Shown: one piece after another, positions 1-8,811 of the stretch
How positions within the stretch are numbered: the stretch's first letter is position 1
Layout: the number at the start of each line of letters is the position of its first letter
NCBI RefSeq assembly: GCF_900103695.1
Contig: NZ_FNHF01000001.1
Span: 434,001-498,000 of the forward strand
Origin: Sediminibacillus halophilus
GTDB lineage: Bacteria; Bacillota; Bacilli; Bacillales; Amphibacillaceae
DNA length: 64,000 nucleotides
Reading direction: 5' to 3'
Notes under the pieces: generated by a model
What the model was told of the DNA's origin: nothing
What the model saw: the letters and a program-made list of their open reading frames with translations, nothing else
Databases searched by the model: none
Program-made: the position numbers and the translations under genes

Positions 1-467
1 CCGACGGAAAGCATGGTATCGATTGCTTTCACCCCTACTTGGATGGGCTCGTGAATCGGCGGGCGCAGCATAGGATTCGGCGGTGACTGCTCAGAAGGAT
101 AAGAAGCCAGACCCTTCGGCATTTTCGAGTTATCCAGAGGGTTTCCCAACGAATCGACTACCTTGCCAATCAGTCCTCTTCCCACTTTTATCGATAAAGG
201 CTGACCAGTTGCTTCGACCATGCAACCAGGTCCTATATTTTTCAGCTGTGAATAAGGCATGAGTAAAACTTTCTCATTATGGAAACCGACAACCTCTGCC
301 AAAATGGTTTCATTATGATTTATGCTGGCGTGAATGTAACAAACATCGCCAATGCTTGCTTCTGGTCCCTGAGATTCAATCATTAGACCAACCACACGGT
401 GGATTTTCCCATAGCGTTTGTAATTTTCGAACCGGTCGATCACATCAAGGTACTTATCAAGCTTCAT
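1..467 (-). CDS. fliI: FliI, flagellar export ATPase (partial, N-terminal part)
   Basis: The gene runs off the left edge; about 155 N-terminal residues are visible. FliI is the cytoplasmic hexameric ATPase that energises the flagellar type III export apparatus and is regulated by FliH. The visible part starts MKLDKYLDVIDRF and contains the small beta-barrel domain typical of F1-like ATPases, with the glycine-rich stretch VGRGLIGKVVDSLGNPLD and the following PPNPMLRPPI segment. The Walker A motif lies beyond the window. The ATG at 465-467 overlaps the end of fliH by 11 bases, so the two are translationally coupled. Identity is supported by position in the flgB-flgC-fliE-fliF-fliG-fliH-fliI order as well as by sequence. 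Confidence 0.95.
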   Translation of the reverse strand, partial: MKLDKYLDVIDRFENYKRYGKIHRVVGLMIESQGPEASIGDVCYIHASINHNETILAEVVGFHNEKVLLMPYSQLKNIGPGCMVEATGQPLSIKVGRGLIGKVVDSLGNPLDNSKMPKGLASYPSEQSPPNPMLRPPIHEPIQVGVKAIDTMLSV

Positions 468-1215
468 CTGAGTTCTCCCTTAACGCTTCAAATAGTTTTT
501 CTCTGAGTTCCATCAACCGAGTATCCACACTTGCATCAATTCTGCCGAATGACGTTTCTACGATACAGCTACCTCTTGCTAACTCTATATCAGGATAAAA
601 TTGTAGCTGCGCTTCTCCAACCACTATATTTCGCAGTTCATCCTGCTGGCTGATCACGAGCTGATACTCATCCGGATGAATGTAAACCGCAATGTTTTCC
701 TGTTGTTTGGCTTCCTTCAGCACACTTTTTACAATTCCCAGAAAAGCATCTGTGGTTTCCAACTCATGGTGAACAATTTTGGAAGCAGCCTTTATACTCA
801 GGGTCAAAATCGTATCTTCACTTTTATCGACGATGGTCTGGTAATCTTGTTGTGCAAGGTCCGCAAGCTCACGTGCTTTTTCTACAAGTTCTTCATATTG
901 CTTTTGAGCATCGGAACGCCCTGTCTCAAAACCCGACTCATAGGCCGACTGTTTTACTTCTTCATATAATCGCTTTTTTTCAGATTCCCAATCGTTTCTT
1001 TCATTTGCTATTTGCCGCTCTGCTTCTTTTGTTATGAATTCCGCTTCATTCCTTGCTTTTGCCAAGTCTTCTTGTACCTGTTTCAATTTTAATTCCGCTT
1101 GATTAAGCTCTATACCTGATTTTTGATGTTGCTCGTCTTTTTCTCGTAAAGTAACAGGTTTTATCTCAATTATCTTTCTATCGGTACCAGAAAAACTCGG
1201 ATGGCTGTCAGACAA
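457..1215 (-). CDS. fliH: FliH, flagellar export ATPase regulator
   Basis: FliH binds FliI as a dimer and links the export ATPase to the C-ring and export gate. The 252-residue product shows the expected layout: a polar N-terminus, a long charged coiled coil at about residues 35-110 (many Glu/Lys/Gln, e.g. EEVKQSAYESGFETGRSDA), and a C-terminal V/A-ATPase subunit E-like domain ending near SVDTRLMELREKLFEAL. The start is a TTG embedded in the last codons of fliG (8-base overlap), preceded by GGAGGAG about nine bases upstream. It in turn overlaps fliI. The family is poorly conserved in sequence, so the call leans partly on gene order. Confidence 0.92.
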   Translation of the reverse strand: MSDSHPSFSGTDRKIIEIKPVTLREKDEQHQKSGIELNQAELKLKQVQEDLAKARNEAEFITKEAERQIANERNDWESEKKRLYEEVKQSAYESGFETGRSDAQKQYEELVEKARELADLAQQDYQTIVDKSEDTILTLSIKAASKIVHHELETTDAFLGIVKSVLKEAKQQENIAVYIHPDEYQLVISQQDELRNIVVGEAQLQFYPDIELARGSCIVETSFGRIDASVDTRLMELREKLFEALRENSDEA

Positions 1216-2218
1216 TTACATCATCTCCTCCACCACGGGCTATGACAATTTCACCTAGTTCTTCCAACCGGCGAATAACCGAAACAATTCTTGATTGAGA
1301 CTCTTCTACATCACGCAATCTGACCGGCCCCATAAATTCCATTTCTTCTTTAAAGGTATCAGCCATTCGTGTCGACATATTATTAAAGACGATATTTTTG
1401 ACCTCTTCACTTGCAACTTTCAAGGACAAACGTAAATCATCATTCTCCACTTCTCTAATCACACGCTGAATAGCACGGTTATCCAACGTGACGATATCTT
1501 CAAATACGAACATACGCTTTTTGATTTCCTCTGCAAGTTCAGGGTCTTGAATTTCTAAAGCATCAAGAATGGTCCGCTCTGTGCTCCGATCCACACCGTT
1601 CAGTACTTCCACAACCGCCTGAATTCCGCCTGTCTGAGTATAATCCTGCGTGACAGTCGCCGATAGCTTCCGCTCCAAGATCTGTTCCACTTCCGTTATA
1701 ATTTCAGGGGATGTAGAATCCATGACTGCAATCCGTTTTGCAATATCAGCCTGCATTTCCTGCGGAAGCTCGGATAGAATTTGACTCGCCTGTTCCGGAT
1801 CCAAATAGGATAAGACAAGCGCAATTGTTTGCGGATGCTCATTTTGGATAAAGTTAAGCACTTGTGACGGTTCTGCTTTCCGAGCAAAATCAAAGGGTTT
1901 CACCTGCAACGAAGACGTCAGCCGATTAATGATACTATCTGCTTCAGATTGGCCCAACGCCTTTTCCAAAACCGTTTTAGCGTAACCAATTCCTCCTTGG
2001 GAAATATAGTCTTGCGCCAATGCTATCTGATGAAACTGATCGAGAATTTGCTCTTTCTGCTCCGCTTCAACCTTCTTCACTGAAGAAATCTCCAATGTTA
2101 ATTTTTCGATTTCCTCTTCAGTCAAGTGTTTATATACTTGCGCAGACACATCAGGCCCGAGAGAAATCAGTAATATTGCAGCCTTTTGCTTTCCTGTTAA
2201 TTCCTTGTATCTTGCCAT
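1208..2218 (-). CDS. fliG: FliG, flagellar motor switch protein
   Basis: FliG forms the upper part of the C-ring, joins FliF to FliM and carries the torque-generating helix that meets the stator. The 336 residues match the usual length. The N-terminal FliF-binding domain begins LTGKQKAAILLISLGPDVSA; the middle domain has EHPQTIALVLSYLDPEQAS (about 126-144) with the conserved EHPQT motif; the C-terminal domain holds MFVFEDIVTLDNRAIQRV (about 238-255) and a charged helix further on. It follows fliF by 12 bases and overlaps fliH, consistent with a tightly coupled operon. Confidence 0.97.
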   Translation of the reverse strand: MARYKELTGKQKAAILLISLGPDVSAQVYKHLTEEEIEKLTLEISSVKKVEAEQKEQILDQFHQIALAQDYISQGGIGYAKTVLEKALGQSEADSIINRLTSSLQVKPFDFARKAEPSQVLNFIQNEHPQTIALVLSYLDPEQASQILSELPQEMQADIAKRIAVMDSTSPEIITEVEQILERKLSATVTQDYTQTGGIQAVVEVLNGVDRSTERTILDALEIQDPELAEEIKKRMFVFEDIVTLDNRAIQRVIREVENDDLRLSLKVASEEVKNIVFNNMSTRMADTFKEEMEFMGPVRLRDVEESQSRIVSVIRRLEELGEIVIARGGGDDVIV

Positions 2219-2230
2219 AAAGGTTGCCCC

Positions 2231-3838
2231 CTAATCTTCCGCAATCCAACTGCGAAGCAGTTTCGCAAATTCTTCCGGTTTATCTTTTGCGAGTTTCTCT
2301 AGTTGCTTGGTACGAACTCCTGCTTCCGTTTCCGGACTTTCTTCAATATCCGGGATAGTGACGGGGGCAGGGACGTAAGATTCTTCGGTATATTCGTACT
2401 CTTCCTCTTCTTCTGTATTCCTTCTTCTCCAAAGCATCCAAATCAAAGCAAGGATAATGGCGATTAAAACCCCGCCGACGATATACATCCAAGTTGGAAT
2501 GGTAGCTTGCGGCTGAGCGGAAGAACCCTTACTTCCGTTGAATTCTTGTAAGACGATCGAAACCTTCTCTTCCGGGTTCACTTCGCCATACTCCTCGTCG
2601 ATCGAAGTGGTAATGATCGAATCAAGGATTGATGAAATGCCGTCTTCCACCGTTGCTTCTTCAGCAGCCGATAAATATTCTACTTCCCCTGTTTCATTGT
2701 CAACCGATTTTGTATTATCTACCGCAACCTGTATACCAAGGTCTCTAATTTTATAGGGGCTTTCAACAATCTCTTTCTTAATTCGATTAAACTCATTGTT
2801 AATCGATTCCTTGACCATTTCGTAATCGCCATCCTGCCCTTCTTCACCAGCTGGATAGTTGACTACTTCCTCTTCCCCCGTGCCTGCGACACCACCTTCA
2901 GGAGTGCCTCCTGTGTAAGTTTCTTTGATGGTTTCCACACTTACCGGTAAACCTTCCATATTATCTTCATCTACGGGAGTAACCAATTCTTCAACCCTGT
3001 TTTCCTGTGTGAAATCCACATCAGCAGTAACGGAAGCAATTACCTTGTTGTTTCCAACCATCATGCCAATCATTTGTTGCACCCGTCTTTGAATATCCCG
3101 TTCAATATCTTCCTTCACATTCTGCTGATATGTGTACGTGTCAGCATTTCCGGCAGTAGCTGAATCATTTAAGTCAAAATACTCAAAATTTTGATTCATG
3201 ATGACGATATTATCTGTAGGGAGGTTCGGCACCGTTTTGGATACCAAATGATATAGTGATTTAATCTGGCTTGGTTCCAACTGATACCCTGGCTGTGTAT
3301 TCAGAACGATAGATGCCGAAGCCTCAAGTGGCTGCTCACTGACAAACAACGGCTCTTCTGGTTTGTTGATCATTACGTTGGCATCCTGTATACCATCAAT
3401 ACTTTTTATAAGATTGGCGATTTCAGACTGCATAGCATCTAGTTGGATGACGTCAAACTCATTGTCTGTCATTCCCCATGATGTATTGTCACTGAAAAAC
3501 GAATAATCAACATTTCCACTGTCTGGCAGTCCTTGTGCAGCAAGATCAACCAACAATGTGTCAGCGTCCTGTTCTGGAACCAAAATCGTTTTACCTGCAT
3601 CCTGAAGTTCATACTGGACTCCTTTAGCGTCCAGTTCTGTTTTAATCTGTCCTACTTCCTGTATAGACAAATTATTATACAAGGGAACCATACTACTTTT
3701 ACTTGCAAGCAATGTTCCACCAATAATCACAAAAAGAACCAACAGGAGAGAACCAATCATGACTCCTTTTTGTCTGGAAGACTTGGAACTCCAGAATTTC
3801 GTCAATTTTTCTTTATAGATGTCAATTTTCTGTTTCAT
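2231..3838 (-). CDS. fliF: FliF, flagellar MS-ring protein
   Basis: FliF is the integral membrane protein that builds the MS ring, the platform for C-ring and export gate assembly. The product is 535 residues from the ATG at 3838, chosen because GGGGGA precedes it; an upstream in-frame start would add eight residues without a ribosome site. Transmembrane segments are seen near residues 26-46 (VMIGSLLLVLFVIIGGTLLA) and 450-470 (MYIVGGVLIAIILALIWMLW). Between them lie the YscJ/FliF ring-building domains and an acidic, Gly/Glu-rich linker. The C-terminal tail (TKQLEKLAKDKPEEFAKLLR) is the FliG-binding region. Confidence 0.96.
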   Translation of the reverse strand: MKQKIDIYKEKLTKFWSSKSSRQKGVMIGSLLLVLFVIIGGTLLASKSSMVPLYNNLSIQEVGQIKTELDAKGVQYELQDAGKTILVPEQDADTLLVDLAAQGLPDSGNVDYSFFSDNTSWGMTDNEFDVIQLDAMQSEIANLIKSIDGIQDANVMINKPEEPLFVSEQPLEASASIVLNTQPGYQLEPSQIKSLYHLVSKTVPNLPTDNIVIMNQNFEYFDLNDSATAGNADTYTYQQNVKEDIERDIQRRVQQMIGMMVGNNKVIASVTADVDFTQENRVEELVTPVDEDNMEGLPVSVETIKETYTGGTPEGGVAGTGEEEVVNYPAGEEGQDGDYEMVKESINNEFNRIKKEIVESPYKIRDLGIQVAVDNTKSVDNETGEVEYLSAAEEATVEDGISSILDSIITTSIDEEYGEVNPEEKVSIVLQEFNGSKGSSAQPQATIPTWMYIVGGVLIAIILALIWMLWRRRNTEEEEEYEYTEESYVPAPVTIPDIEESPETEAGVRTKQLEKLAKDKPEEFAKLLRSWIAED

Positions 3839-3923
3839 TCTCTTCCCCCAAAAAAAACGCACTTTCCCTTACCTGGAGCCACCAATAAGGAAAAGGACGG
3901 TATACTCTATTTGCCTATGTAAT

Positions 3924-4238
3924 TTACACTTGCATCCTCATTACTTCATTGTAAGCATCAATGGCTTTGCGTTGCATTTCGACAGCAGTGTTCAGTGTGA
4001 TACTTGCCTTTTGTGCCGTAATCATGACATCATGTAAATCATCGATTTCTCCATTGGCCAACGCCTGCGTCTTTTTGTCTGATTCAACCTGATAATTGTT
4101 CAACGTATCAATTGCATTTTTTAAGCTATTCGCAAATTGCCCCTGTGCTTCTCCTGGCGTGGACAGTTTCCCGTTATCCTGCTGTAAAGAAACAGATGAT
4201 GGTGACTGTAAACTTCCAATGTTATTAATTGAAACCAA
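3924..4238 (-). CDS. fliE: FliE, hook-basal body junction protein
   Basis: FliE is a small exported rod protein linking the MS ring to the proximal rod. The 104-residue product has the family pattern: a variable N-terminus followed by FANSLKNAIDTLNNYQVESD and the C-terminal LHDVMITAQKASITLNTAVE and RNKAIDAYNE-like helix ending EVMRMQV. The best start is a TTG at 4238 with GGGGGA six bases upstream. It sits between flgC and fliF as in other Bacillaceae. Confidence 0.95.
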   Translation of the reverse strand: MVSINNIGSLQSPSSVSLQQDNGKLSTPGEAQGQFANSLKNAIDTLNNYQVESDKKTQALANGEIDDLHDVMITAQKASITLNTAVEMQRKAIDAYNEVMRMQV

Positions 4239-4265
4239 AAGGTATCCCCCATTTCTGATTCATCA

Positions 4266-4721
4266 TTATTTTCCTATTTCCAGTGCTTTAAGCAGCATGC
4301 TCTTTGTCGCGTTTACAGAAGTGACGTTCGCTTCATATGATCTTGTTGCACTCATCAAATCTACCATTTCTTCAAGCGGATCGACATTCGGTAGTTGCAC
4401 ATAACCATTTTGGTCCGCATCCGGATGATTTGGGTTATAAACAAGTTTGAATGGCTCCTCATCCTCTGATATTTCACTCACCCTGACACCTTGACCGGGG
4501 CTCGAAGATTTTCCAGATGCCTTTTGAAGAAAAGATTGAAAGCTGGGTGTCTTTGCTTCCAGAGAGACCAATTTCCTTCGATAAGGTTCATATTCTCCAT
4601 TTTCGTTGACTGTCGCCCTGGTCGTATCGGCATTGGCAATATTGGAGGAAACAGTGTCCATTCTCAGTCTCTGAGCTGTGAGTGCACTTGCGCTAGTATT
4701 GAGCGCATTAAAAATGCTCAT
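4266..4721 (-). CDS. flgC: FlgC, flagellar basal-body rod protein
   Basis: FlgC is a proximal rod subunit exported by the flagellar apparatus. The 151-residue product begins MSIFNALNTSASALTAQRLR and has the rod-protein signature SSNIANADTT near residue 26, then a variable middle, and the C-terminal heptad region EEMVDLMSATRSYEANVTSV that polymerises with other rod proteins. Separated from flgB by only three bases. Confidence 0.96.
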   Translation of the reverse strand: MSIFNALNTSASALTAQRLRMDTVSSNIANADTTRATVNENGEYEPYRRKLVSLEAKTPSFQSFLQKASGKSSSPGQGVRVSEISEDEEPFKLVYNPNHPDADQNGYVQLPNVDPLEEMVDLMSATRSYEANVTSVNATKSMLLKALEIGK

Positions 4722-4724
4722 TTA

Positions 4725-5123
4725 TTAACTTCCTCCTTTTATTACTGTCTGCAGGCTTGAAAACTTCCCATTCAATCGATCTACCAATCCTTGATAATAG
4801 ATTTGGTTTTTAGCCAGCTCACTCATTTCCTTGTCAATGTCAACGTTGTTTCCGTTATGGTTGTATGTAGTATTTGTATTGGAAACGATACGGAAGGATT
4901 GCTGTGCAGTGTTGGAACCGAAGTCAATATGTCTTGCATCTGTGCGTTTAGTCTGAAAGCCGCTGTTCATTTCACTGTTTAAAACATCTTTAAATGCGAC
5001 TTGTTGCGCTTTATAACCCGGTGTATCTGCGTTAGCAATATTGTTTGAAATGGTTTGGTTCTTTAAAGAGGCATAATCCAATGATTTCTCTAAATTGCTA
5101 ATGGTACTTCCAAAGAAAGACAC
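4725..5123 (-). CDS. flgB: FlgB, flagellar basal-body rod protein
   Basis: FlgB is a proximal rod protein and here the first gene of the fla/che operon. The 132 residues contain the rod signature SNNIANADTPGYKAQQVAFK at about 27-46 and the C-terminal helix IDKEMSELAKNQIYYQGLVD. The start is GTG at 5123, seven bases after GGGGGAAGAGAAA. A sigma-A type promoter is predicted at 5202-5230. The gene is separated from codY by a 0.9 kb gap and a terminator, so the flagellar operon appears to have its own promoter rather than depending on codY read-through. Confidence 0.96.
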   Translation of the reverse strand: MSFFGSTISNLEKSLDYASLKNQTISNNIANADTPGYKAQQVAFKDVLNSEMNSGFQTKRTDARHIDFGSNTAQQSFRIVSNTNTTYNHNGNNVDIDKEMSELAKNQIYYQGLVDRLNGKFSSLQTVIKGGS

Positions 5124-5201
5124 TTTCTCTTCCCCCTATATTCAATTTGTCTTAAAACGTTTTTTTCATAAACCGTCAAAAATTGGCTATCAATATCGAA
5201 T

Positions 5202-5230
5202 ATTGTAATTTAATTCTAATTCTATGTCTA
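5202..5230 (-). promoter_or_regulatory. Predicted sigma-A promoter of the fla/che operon
   Basis: Read on the minus strand: -35 TAGACA (5225-5230), 17-base spacer, -10 TACAAT (5202-5207), each one mismatch from consensus, in AT-rich surroundings. The expected transcript start near 5195 leaves a leader of about 70 bases before flgB. A hyphenated palindrome (CAATAT-CGA-ATATTG, 5191-5205) overlaps the -10 and start region. No clear sigma-D element (TAAA...GCCGATAT) was identified. Confidence 0.55.
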
Positions 5231-5972
5231 TGCAATTTACTGATAATCTTACTTTAGGTCTGTAAAAAATCACCTACCCTTATTACTTTAGTCTCAGATC
5301 GCATCCTATAATACCCAATTCCCTCAGTGGCAATTATGTCGAACCATGTCTTTTTTCCTTTGCTTTTATTATTACACACTCTTGCATAAATGAAAATATC
5401 GGTTGGCAAAAAAGAAAAAGAATTCTAAAATCGGACACATATTTATATCGAATACCCTCCCATTTACCTAGGTAAATAGGCATAAAAAATTGAATAGGTA
5501 CCATGTATCTCCTCTTCATAAAACCTGCCGATTGCCCCTTTGAAGGCGAAGATACGTAGCTTTAAAGGCTGTTTTTCATTAAAAAAGAGTGTGGTTTTTC
5601 GAAAAATATAGACTGCTGGCTAAGTAAAAATCACTTTCCGCCACCCATGGATCAGCTCCCTTCTGGTAAAGAGGACATTCAGCTGGTTCGAAGTTAATGT
5701 CGTAAGGCAAAAGTGATTCTATGTTTTCCCCTTGTCGACATCTCCGACTAGCTGGATAGGAACGTTTCACTCGATATTGATAGCAAAGCGTTGCAGTGTG
5801 CGAGACAGTTCTGAGGGGGAAATTCAAGGGAAACCACATCATAAAGGGCGCCTTGGGAAAGAGGTGCGCAAATATCTTGGCGCAGTAATGTTTTTGGTAC
5901 TCCTTTCCAAAAGATGGTGTCATTTGGAATGCCTATTTAGTGTTTCTTCTGCTAACAGCAAAGATACGGGAA
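5231..5972. other. Long intergenic region between flgB and codY
   Basis: No convincing gene. It holds a perfect 16-base palindrome (5462-5477) and a stretch (5579-5930) whose reading frames resemble fragments I recall from many Bacillaceae intergenic regions. Open frames here (for example 5334-5519 and 5579-5923, minus) lack ribosome sites and have frequent rare, cysteine/arginine-rich composition, so they are not called as genes. Confidence 0.6.
5579..5930. repeat. Candidate dispersed intergenic repeat
   Basis: The minus-strand frame gives a Cys/Arg/Tyr/Ser-rich non-globular peptide including FPLRTVSHTATLCYQYRVKR and SYPASRRCRQGENIESLL. I recall near-identical short hypothetical proteins in Virgibacillus-like genomes, which is what a multi-copy noncoding repeat produces when translated. 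No terminal inverted repeats or target duplications are visible, so class is unknown. The resemblance is from memory and unverified. Confidence 0.4.
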
Positions 5973-6015
5973 CACAAAAAACCTTCTTGCCGTTTGACCG
6001 TGACAAGAAGGTTTT
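5973..6015 (-). terminator. Rho-independent terminator of codY
   Basis: Perfect 12-bp stem: aaaaccttcttg (5978-5989) pairs with caagaaggtttt (6004-6015) around a 14-base loop. On the minus strand the stem is followed by TTTTTTGTGTT. It lies 14 bases after the codY stop. Confidence 0.85.
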
Positions 6016-6029
6016 GCAAATGGATTTCA

Positions 6030-6809
6030 TTAGTTGGATTTGATTTTTTCTAATTCAACAAGGAATTTATTATTCAGGACTTTAATATATGTTCCTTTCA
6101 TGCCAAGGGAACGGGATTCGATGACTCCCGCACTCTCCAGCTTCCTCAGCGCATTGACGATAACCGATCGCGTGATGCCTACTCGGTCCGCTATTTTACT
6201 TGCTACCAGCAGCCCTTCATTTCCATCCAGTTCATCGAAAATATGCTCAATCGCTTCCAGTTCGCTATAAGATAGCGAACTAATCGCCATTTGCACAACT
6301 GCTTTGCTTCTAGCCTCCATTTCGATTTCTTCTGTTTTTTCATGAAGGATTTCCATTCCAACAACCGTTGCGCCGTATTCAGCTAGTAAAAGGTCATCCT
6401 CGCTAAAGCTTTGAGTCAGTCTGCTCAAAATCAACGTACCCAATCGTTCTCCGCCTCCAATAATCGGCACAATTGTGGTAAGACCCTTCTGGAACAATTC
6501 CTTATTTTCAACCGGAAAGGCTGTGTAAGGACTGTCAATATCAATATTCGAAGTGGTTTCCTGAATATTGAAAAGACTATCGGTATATTCTTTTGGAAAT
6601 TGTCTCTCTTCCAACATAGATTTCATTCTTTCGTTTTCAATTTGCTGATTGATAGCAAAACCTAATAGTTTACCTCTGCGGCTGACCACAAATATATTTG
6701 CCGTTATGATATCTCTTAAAGTAGCAGACATATCATTAAAATTCACTGACTTCCCTGTTGTTTTTTGTAACATTGAATTGATTTTTCTGGCACGATTTAA
6801 TAAATCCAT
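6030..6809 (-). CDS. codY: CodY, GTP- and branched-chain amino acid-sensing global repressor
   Basis: CodY binds DNA when loaded with isoleucine/valine/leucine and GTP and represses stationary-phase and nutrient scavenging genes. The 259-residue length is exactly typical. It begins [20 protein letters not shown] with the N-terminal GAF ligand domain, and the C-terminal winged helix-turn-helix is clear at about 205-250 ([20 protein letters not shown] followed by [17 protein letters not shown]). It is last in the xerC-hslV-hslU-codY unit and ends at a strong terminator. Confidence 0.98.
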   Translation of the reverse strand: MDLLNRARKINSMLQKTTGKSVNFNDMSATLRDIITANIFVVSRRGKLLGFAINQQIENERMKSMLEERQFPKEYTDSLFNIQETTSNIDIDSPYTAFPVENKELFQKGLTTIVPIIGGGERLGTLILSRLTQSFSEDDLLLAEYGATVVGMEILHEKTEEIEMEARSKAVVQMAISSLSYSELEAIEHIFDELDGNEGLLVASKIADRVGITRSVIVNALRKLESAGVIESRSLGMKGTYIKVLNNKFLVELEKIKSN

Positions 6810-6830
6810 TGTTATCCTCCAATCTGGTAT

Positions 6831-8225
6831 TTACAATATATACTGGCTTAAATCCTTATTTTTCGCAATACTGCTTAGTTTTTCATCAACATATTGAGGA
6901 GTTATTTCTACCTTTTCCATGTTGATATCCGGAGCTTCGAATGATAATTCTTCCAACAGCTTCTCCAAAATAGTATGAAGCCTTCGCGCTCCAATGTTGT
7001 CTGTCTCCTGGTTGACATTAAAGGCCACTTCGGCAATTCTAGTCACAGCATCGTCCGTAAATTCGACTTTTATACCTTCAGTAGCTAGAAGAGCCTGGTA
7101 TTGTTTCAATAATGCGTTCGATGGTTCCGTTAATATATTGCGGAAATCTTCAATCGACAATTTGTCAAACTCTACACGGATCGGGAAGCGACCCTGTAGC
7201 TCGGGAATCAAATCTGACGGCTTTGCCATATGAAAAGCCCCTGCTGCAATGAACAAAATATGATCCGTCTGGACAGGACCGTGCTTTGTCACGACAGTGG
7301 ATCCTTCTACAATAGGCAGGATATCCCGCTGTACACCTTCTCGGGATACATTTGCCGATTGGTCGCTCTTGCCAGCTACTTTATCGATTTCATCAATAAA
7401 AATCATGCCTGACTGCTCGACTTTATCGACTGCATCCTGAGCCACTTCATCCATATCGATGAGTTTTTGAGCCTCCTGTTGAGTCAATACCTTCCTTGCT
7501 TCGGAAACGGACAAGCGACGTTTCTTTTTCTTCTTTGGCATGAACTGCCCAAGCGCATCCTGCATATTCATCCCCATTTGTTCCATGCCCGATCCTTGTA
7601 ACATATCAAACATCGAGGGCGTCTGCTCATCCACTTCGATTGTAACCATCCTGTCCTCTAATTCACCAAGTGCGAGCTGGTGGCGGATACGTTTCCGTCT
7701 GCTTTCGATTTCTTGATGGTCGCTTTCCTGATCCTGTTCTTGATTTTCTGCGCCTTGCTGCGGGAAAAACATTTCGAGCGGGTTTTTAAAATTGTTCTGC
7801 TTTTTCTCTTCCGGAACCAGTATTTTGACGAGACGTTTGTTCGCTTGTTCTTCCGCTTTATCCATCACTGTTTCCATTTTTTCTTGTTTGACCATGCGGA
7901 CAGCCATTTCTACCAAATCACGGACCATTGATTCTACATCGCGGCCTACATAGCCAACTTCCGTAAATTTGGTGGCTTCAACTTTTACAAACGGAGCACC
8001 TACAAGCTTTGCCAAACGCCTGGCGACTTCTGTCTTCCCAACGCCAGTCGGCCCGATCATCAAAATGTTTTTAGGTACGATTTCGTCACGTAATTTATCA
8101 TCAAGCTGCATCCTTCTAAAGCGATTGCGAAGTGCGATTGCAACAGACTTTTTCGCATTTGTTTGACCAATTATGTACTGATCGAGTTGTTCGACAATTT
8201 GTTTTGGAGTCTTATTTAACGCCAT
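6831..8225 (-). CDS. hslU: HslU (ClpY), ATPase subunit of the HslUV protease
   Basis: HslU is the AAA+ unfoldase that feeds substrates to HslV. The 464-residue product starts [20 protein letters not shown], has Walker [10 protein letters not shown] near residue 58, the HslU-specific insertion (I) domain with a long charged segment (about 135-235), Walker [12 protein letters not shown] near 275, and the C-terminal tail DLSQYIL that docks onto HslV. It follows hslV by 19 bases, as expected for a stoichiometric pair. Confidence 0.97.
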   Translation of the reverse strand: MALNKTPKQIVEQLDQYIIGQTNAKKSVAIALRNRFRRMQLDDKLRDEIVPKNILMIGPTGVGKTEVARRLAKLVGAPFVKVEATKFTEVGYVGRDVESMVRDLVEMAVRMVKQEKMETVMDKAEEQANKRLVKILVPEEKKQNNFKNPLEMFFPQQGAENQEQDQESDHQEIESRRKRIRHQLALGELEDRMVTIEVDEQTPSMFDMLQGSGMEQMGMNMQDALGQFMPKKKKKRRLSVSEARKVLTQQEAQKLIDMDEVAQDAVDKVEQSGMIFIDEIDKVAGKSDQSANVSREGVQRDILPIVEGSTVVTKHGPVQTDHILFIAAGAFHMAKPSDLIPELQGRFPIRVEFDKLSIEDFRNILTEPSNALLKQYQALLATEGIKVEFTDDAVTRIAEVAFNVNQETDNIGARRLHTILEKLLEELSFEAPDINMEKVEITPQYVDEKLSSIAKNKDLSQYIL

Positions 8226-8244
8226 TGCAGTAAACCCTCCTTTT

Positions 8245-8793
8245 TTAATCCAATACCTCGAGAGTTATATGATCATTGGTGTACACACATATTTCCCCAG
8301 CCACTTCCATAGCAGCCTGAGCAATTTCCCTTGCAGACAGGCCTTTCGAGTGGCGTGTCAACGCCCGGCCAGCACTCAAAGCATAATTTCCACCTGAACC
8401 GATTGCCAGCAAACCATCATCTGGTTCAATCACTTCTCCTGTTCCGGAAACCAGCAGCATTTCTTCTTTGTCCATAACAATCAGCATGGCCTCGAGTTTC
8501 CTTAGCACCTTGTCGCTGCGCCACTCTTTCGCTAACTCAACTGCTGCTCTTGACAGATTACCATTGTAAGCTTCCAATTTCCCTTCAAATTTTTCAAATA
8601 AAGTGAAAGCATCGGCTACCGATCCAGCAAATCCAGCCAAAACTTTCCCTCTATACAATCTGCGGACTTTTTTGGCTTTGTGCTTCATAACGACCGCATT
8701 TCCTAATGTGACTTGCCCATCACCGCTCATTGCACTTTGTCCATTATGCCGCACAGCAAATATGGTGGTGGCATGAAATTGTTGTGATTCCAT
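8245..8793 (-). CDS. hslV: HslV (ClpQ), proteolytic subunit of HslUV
   Basis: HslV is a proteasome-like N-terminal nucleophile peptidase. The 182-residue product from the ATG at 8793 is preceded by GAGGAGG nine bases upstream; a TTG three codons earlier touches the ribosome site and is unlikely. The sequence [18 protein letters not shown] is followed by the conserved [31 protein letters not shown] and [16 protein letters not shown]. In most bacteria the nucleophile is the Thr of TT; in B. subtilis an N-terminal Ser five residues earlier is used. Here the residue after Met is Glu, so the mature N-terminus is uncertain. Confidence 0.95.
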   Translation of the reverse strand: MESQQFHATTIFAVRHNGQSAMSGDGQVTLGNAVVMKHKAKKVRRLYRGKVLAGFAGSVADAFTLFEKFEGKLEAYNGNLSRAAVELAKEWRSDKVLRKLEAMLIVMDKEEMLLVSGTGEVIEPDDGLLAIGSGGNYALSAGRALTRHSKGLSAREIAQAAMEVAGEICVYTNDHITLEVLD

Positions 8794-8811
8794 CAACCTC
8801 AACCTCCTCTA

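Noticed and set aside
5334-5519. 61-aa minus-strand frame in the flgB-codY gap
   Set aside because: No ribosome site, atypical composition, no recognisable family.
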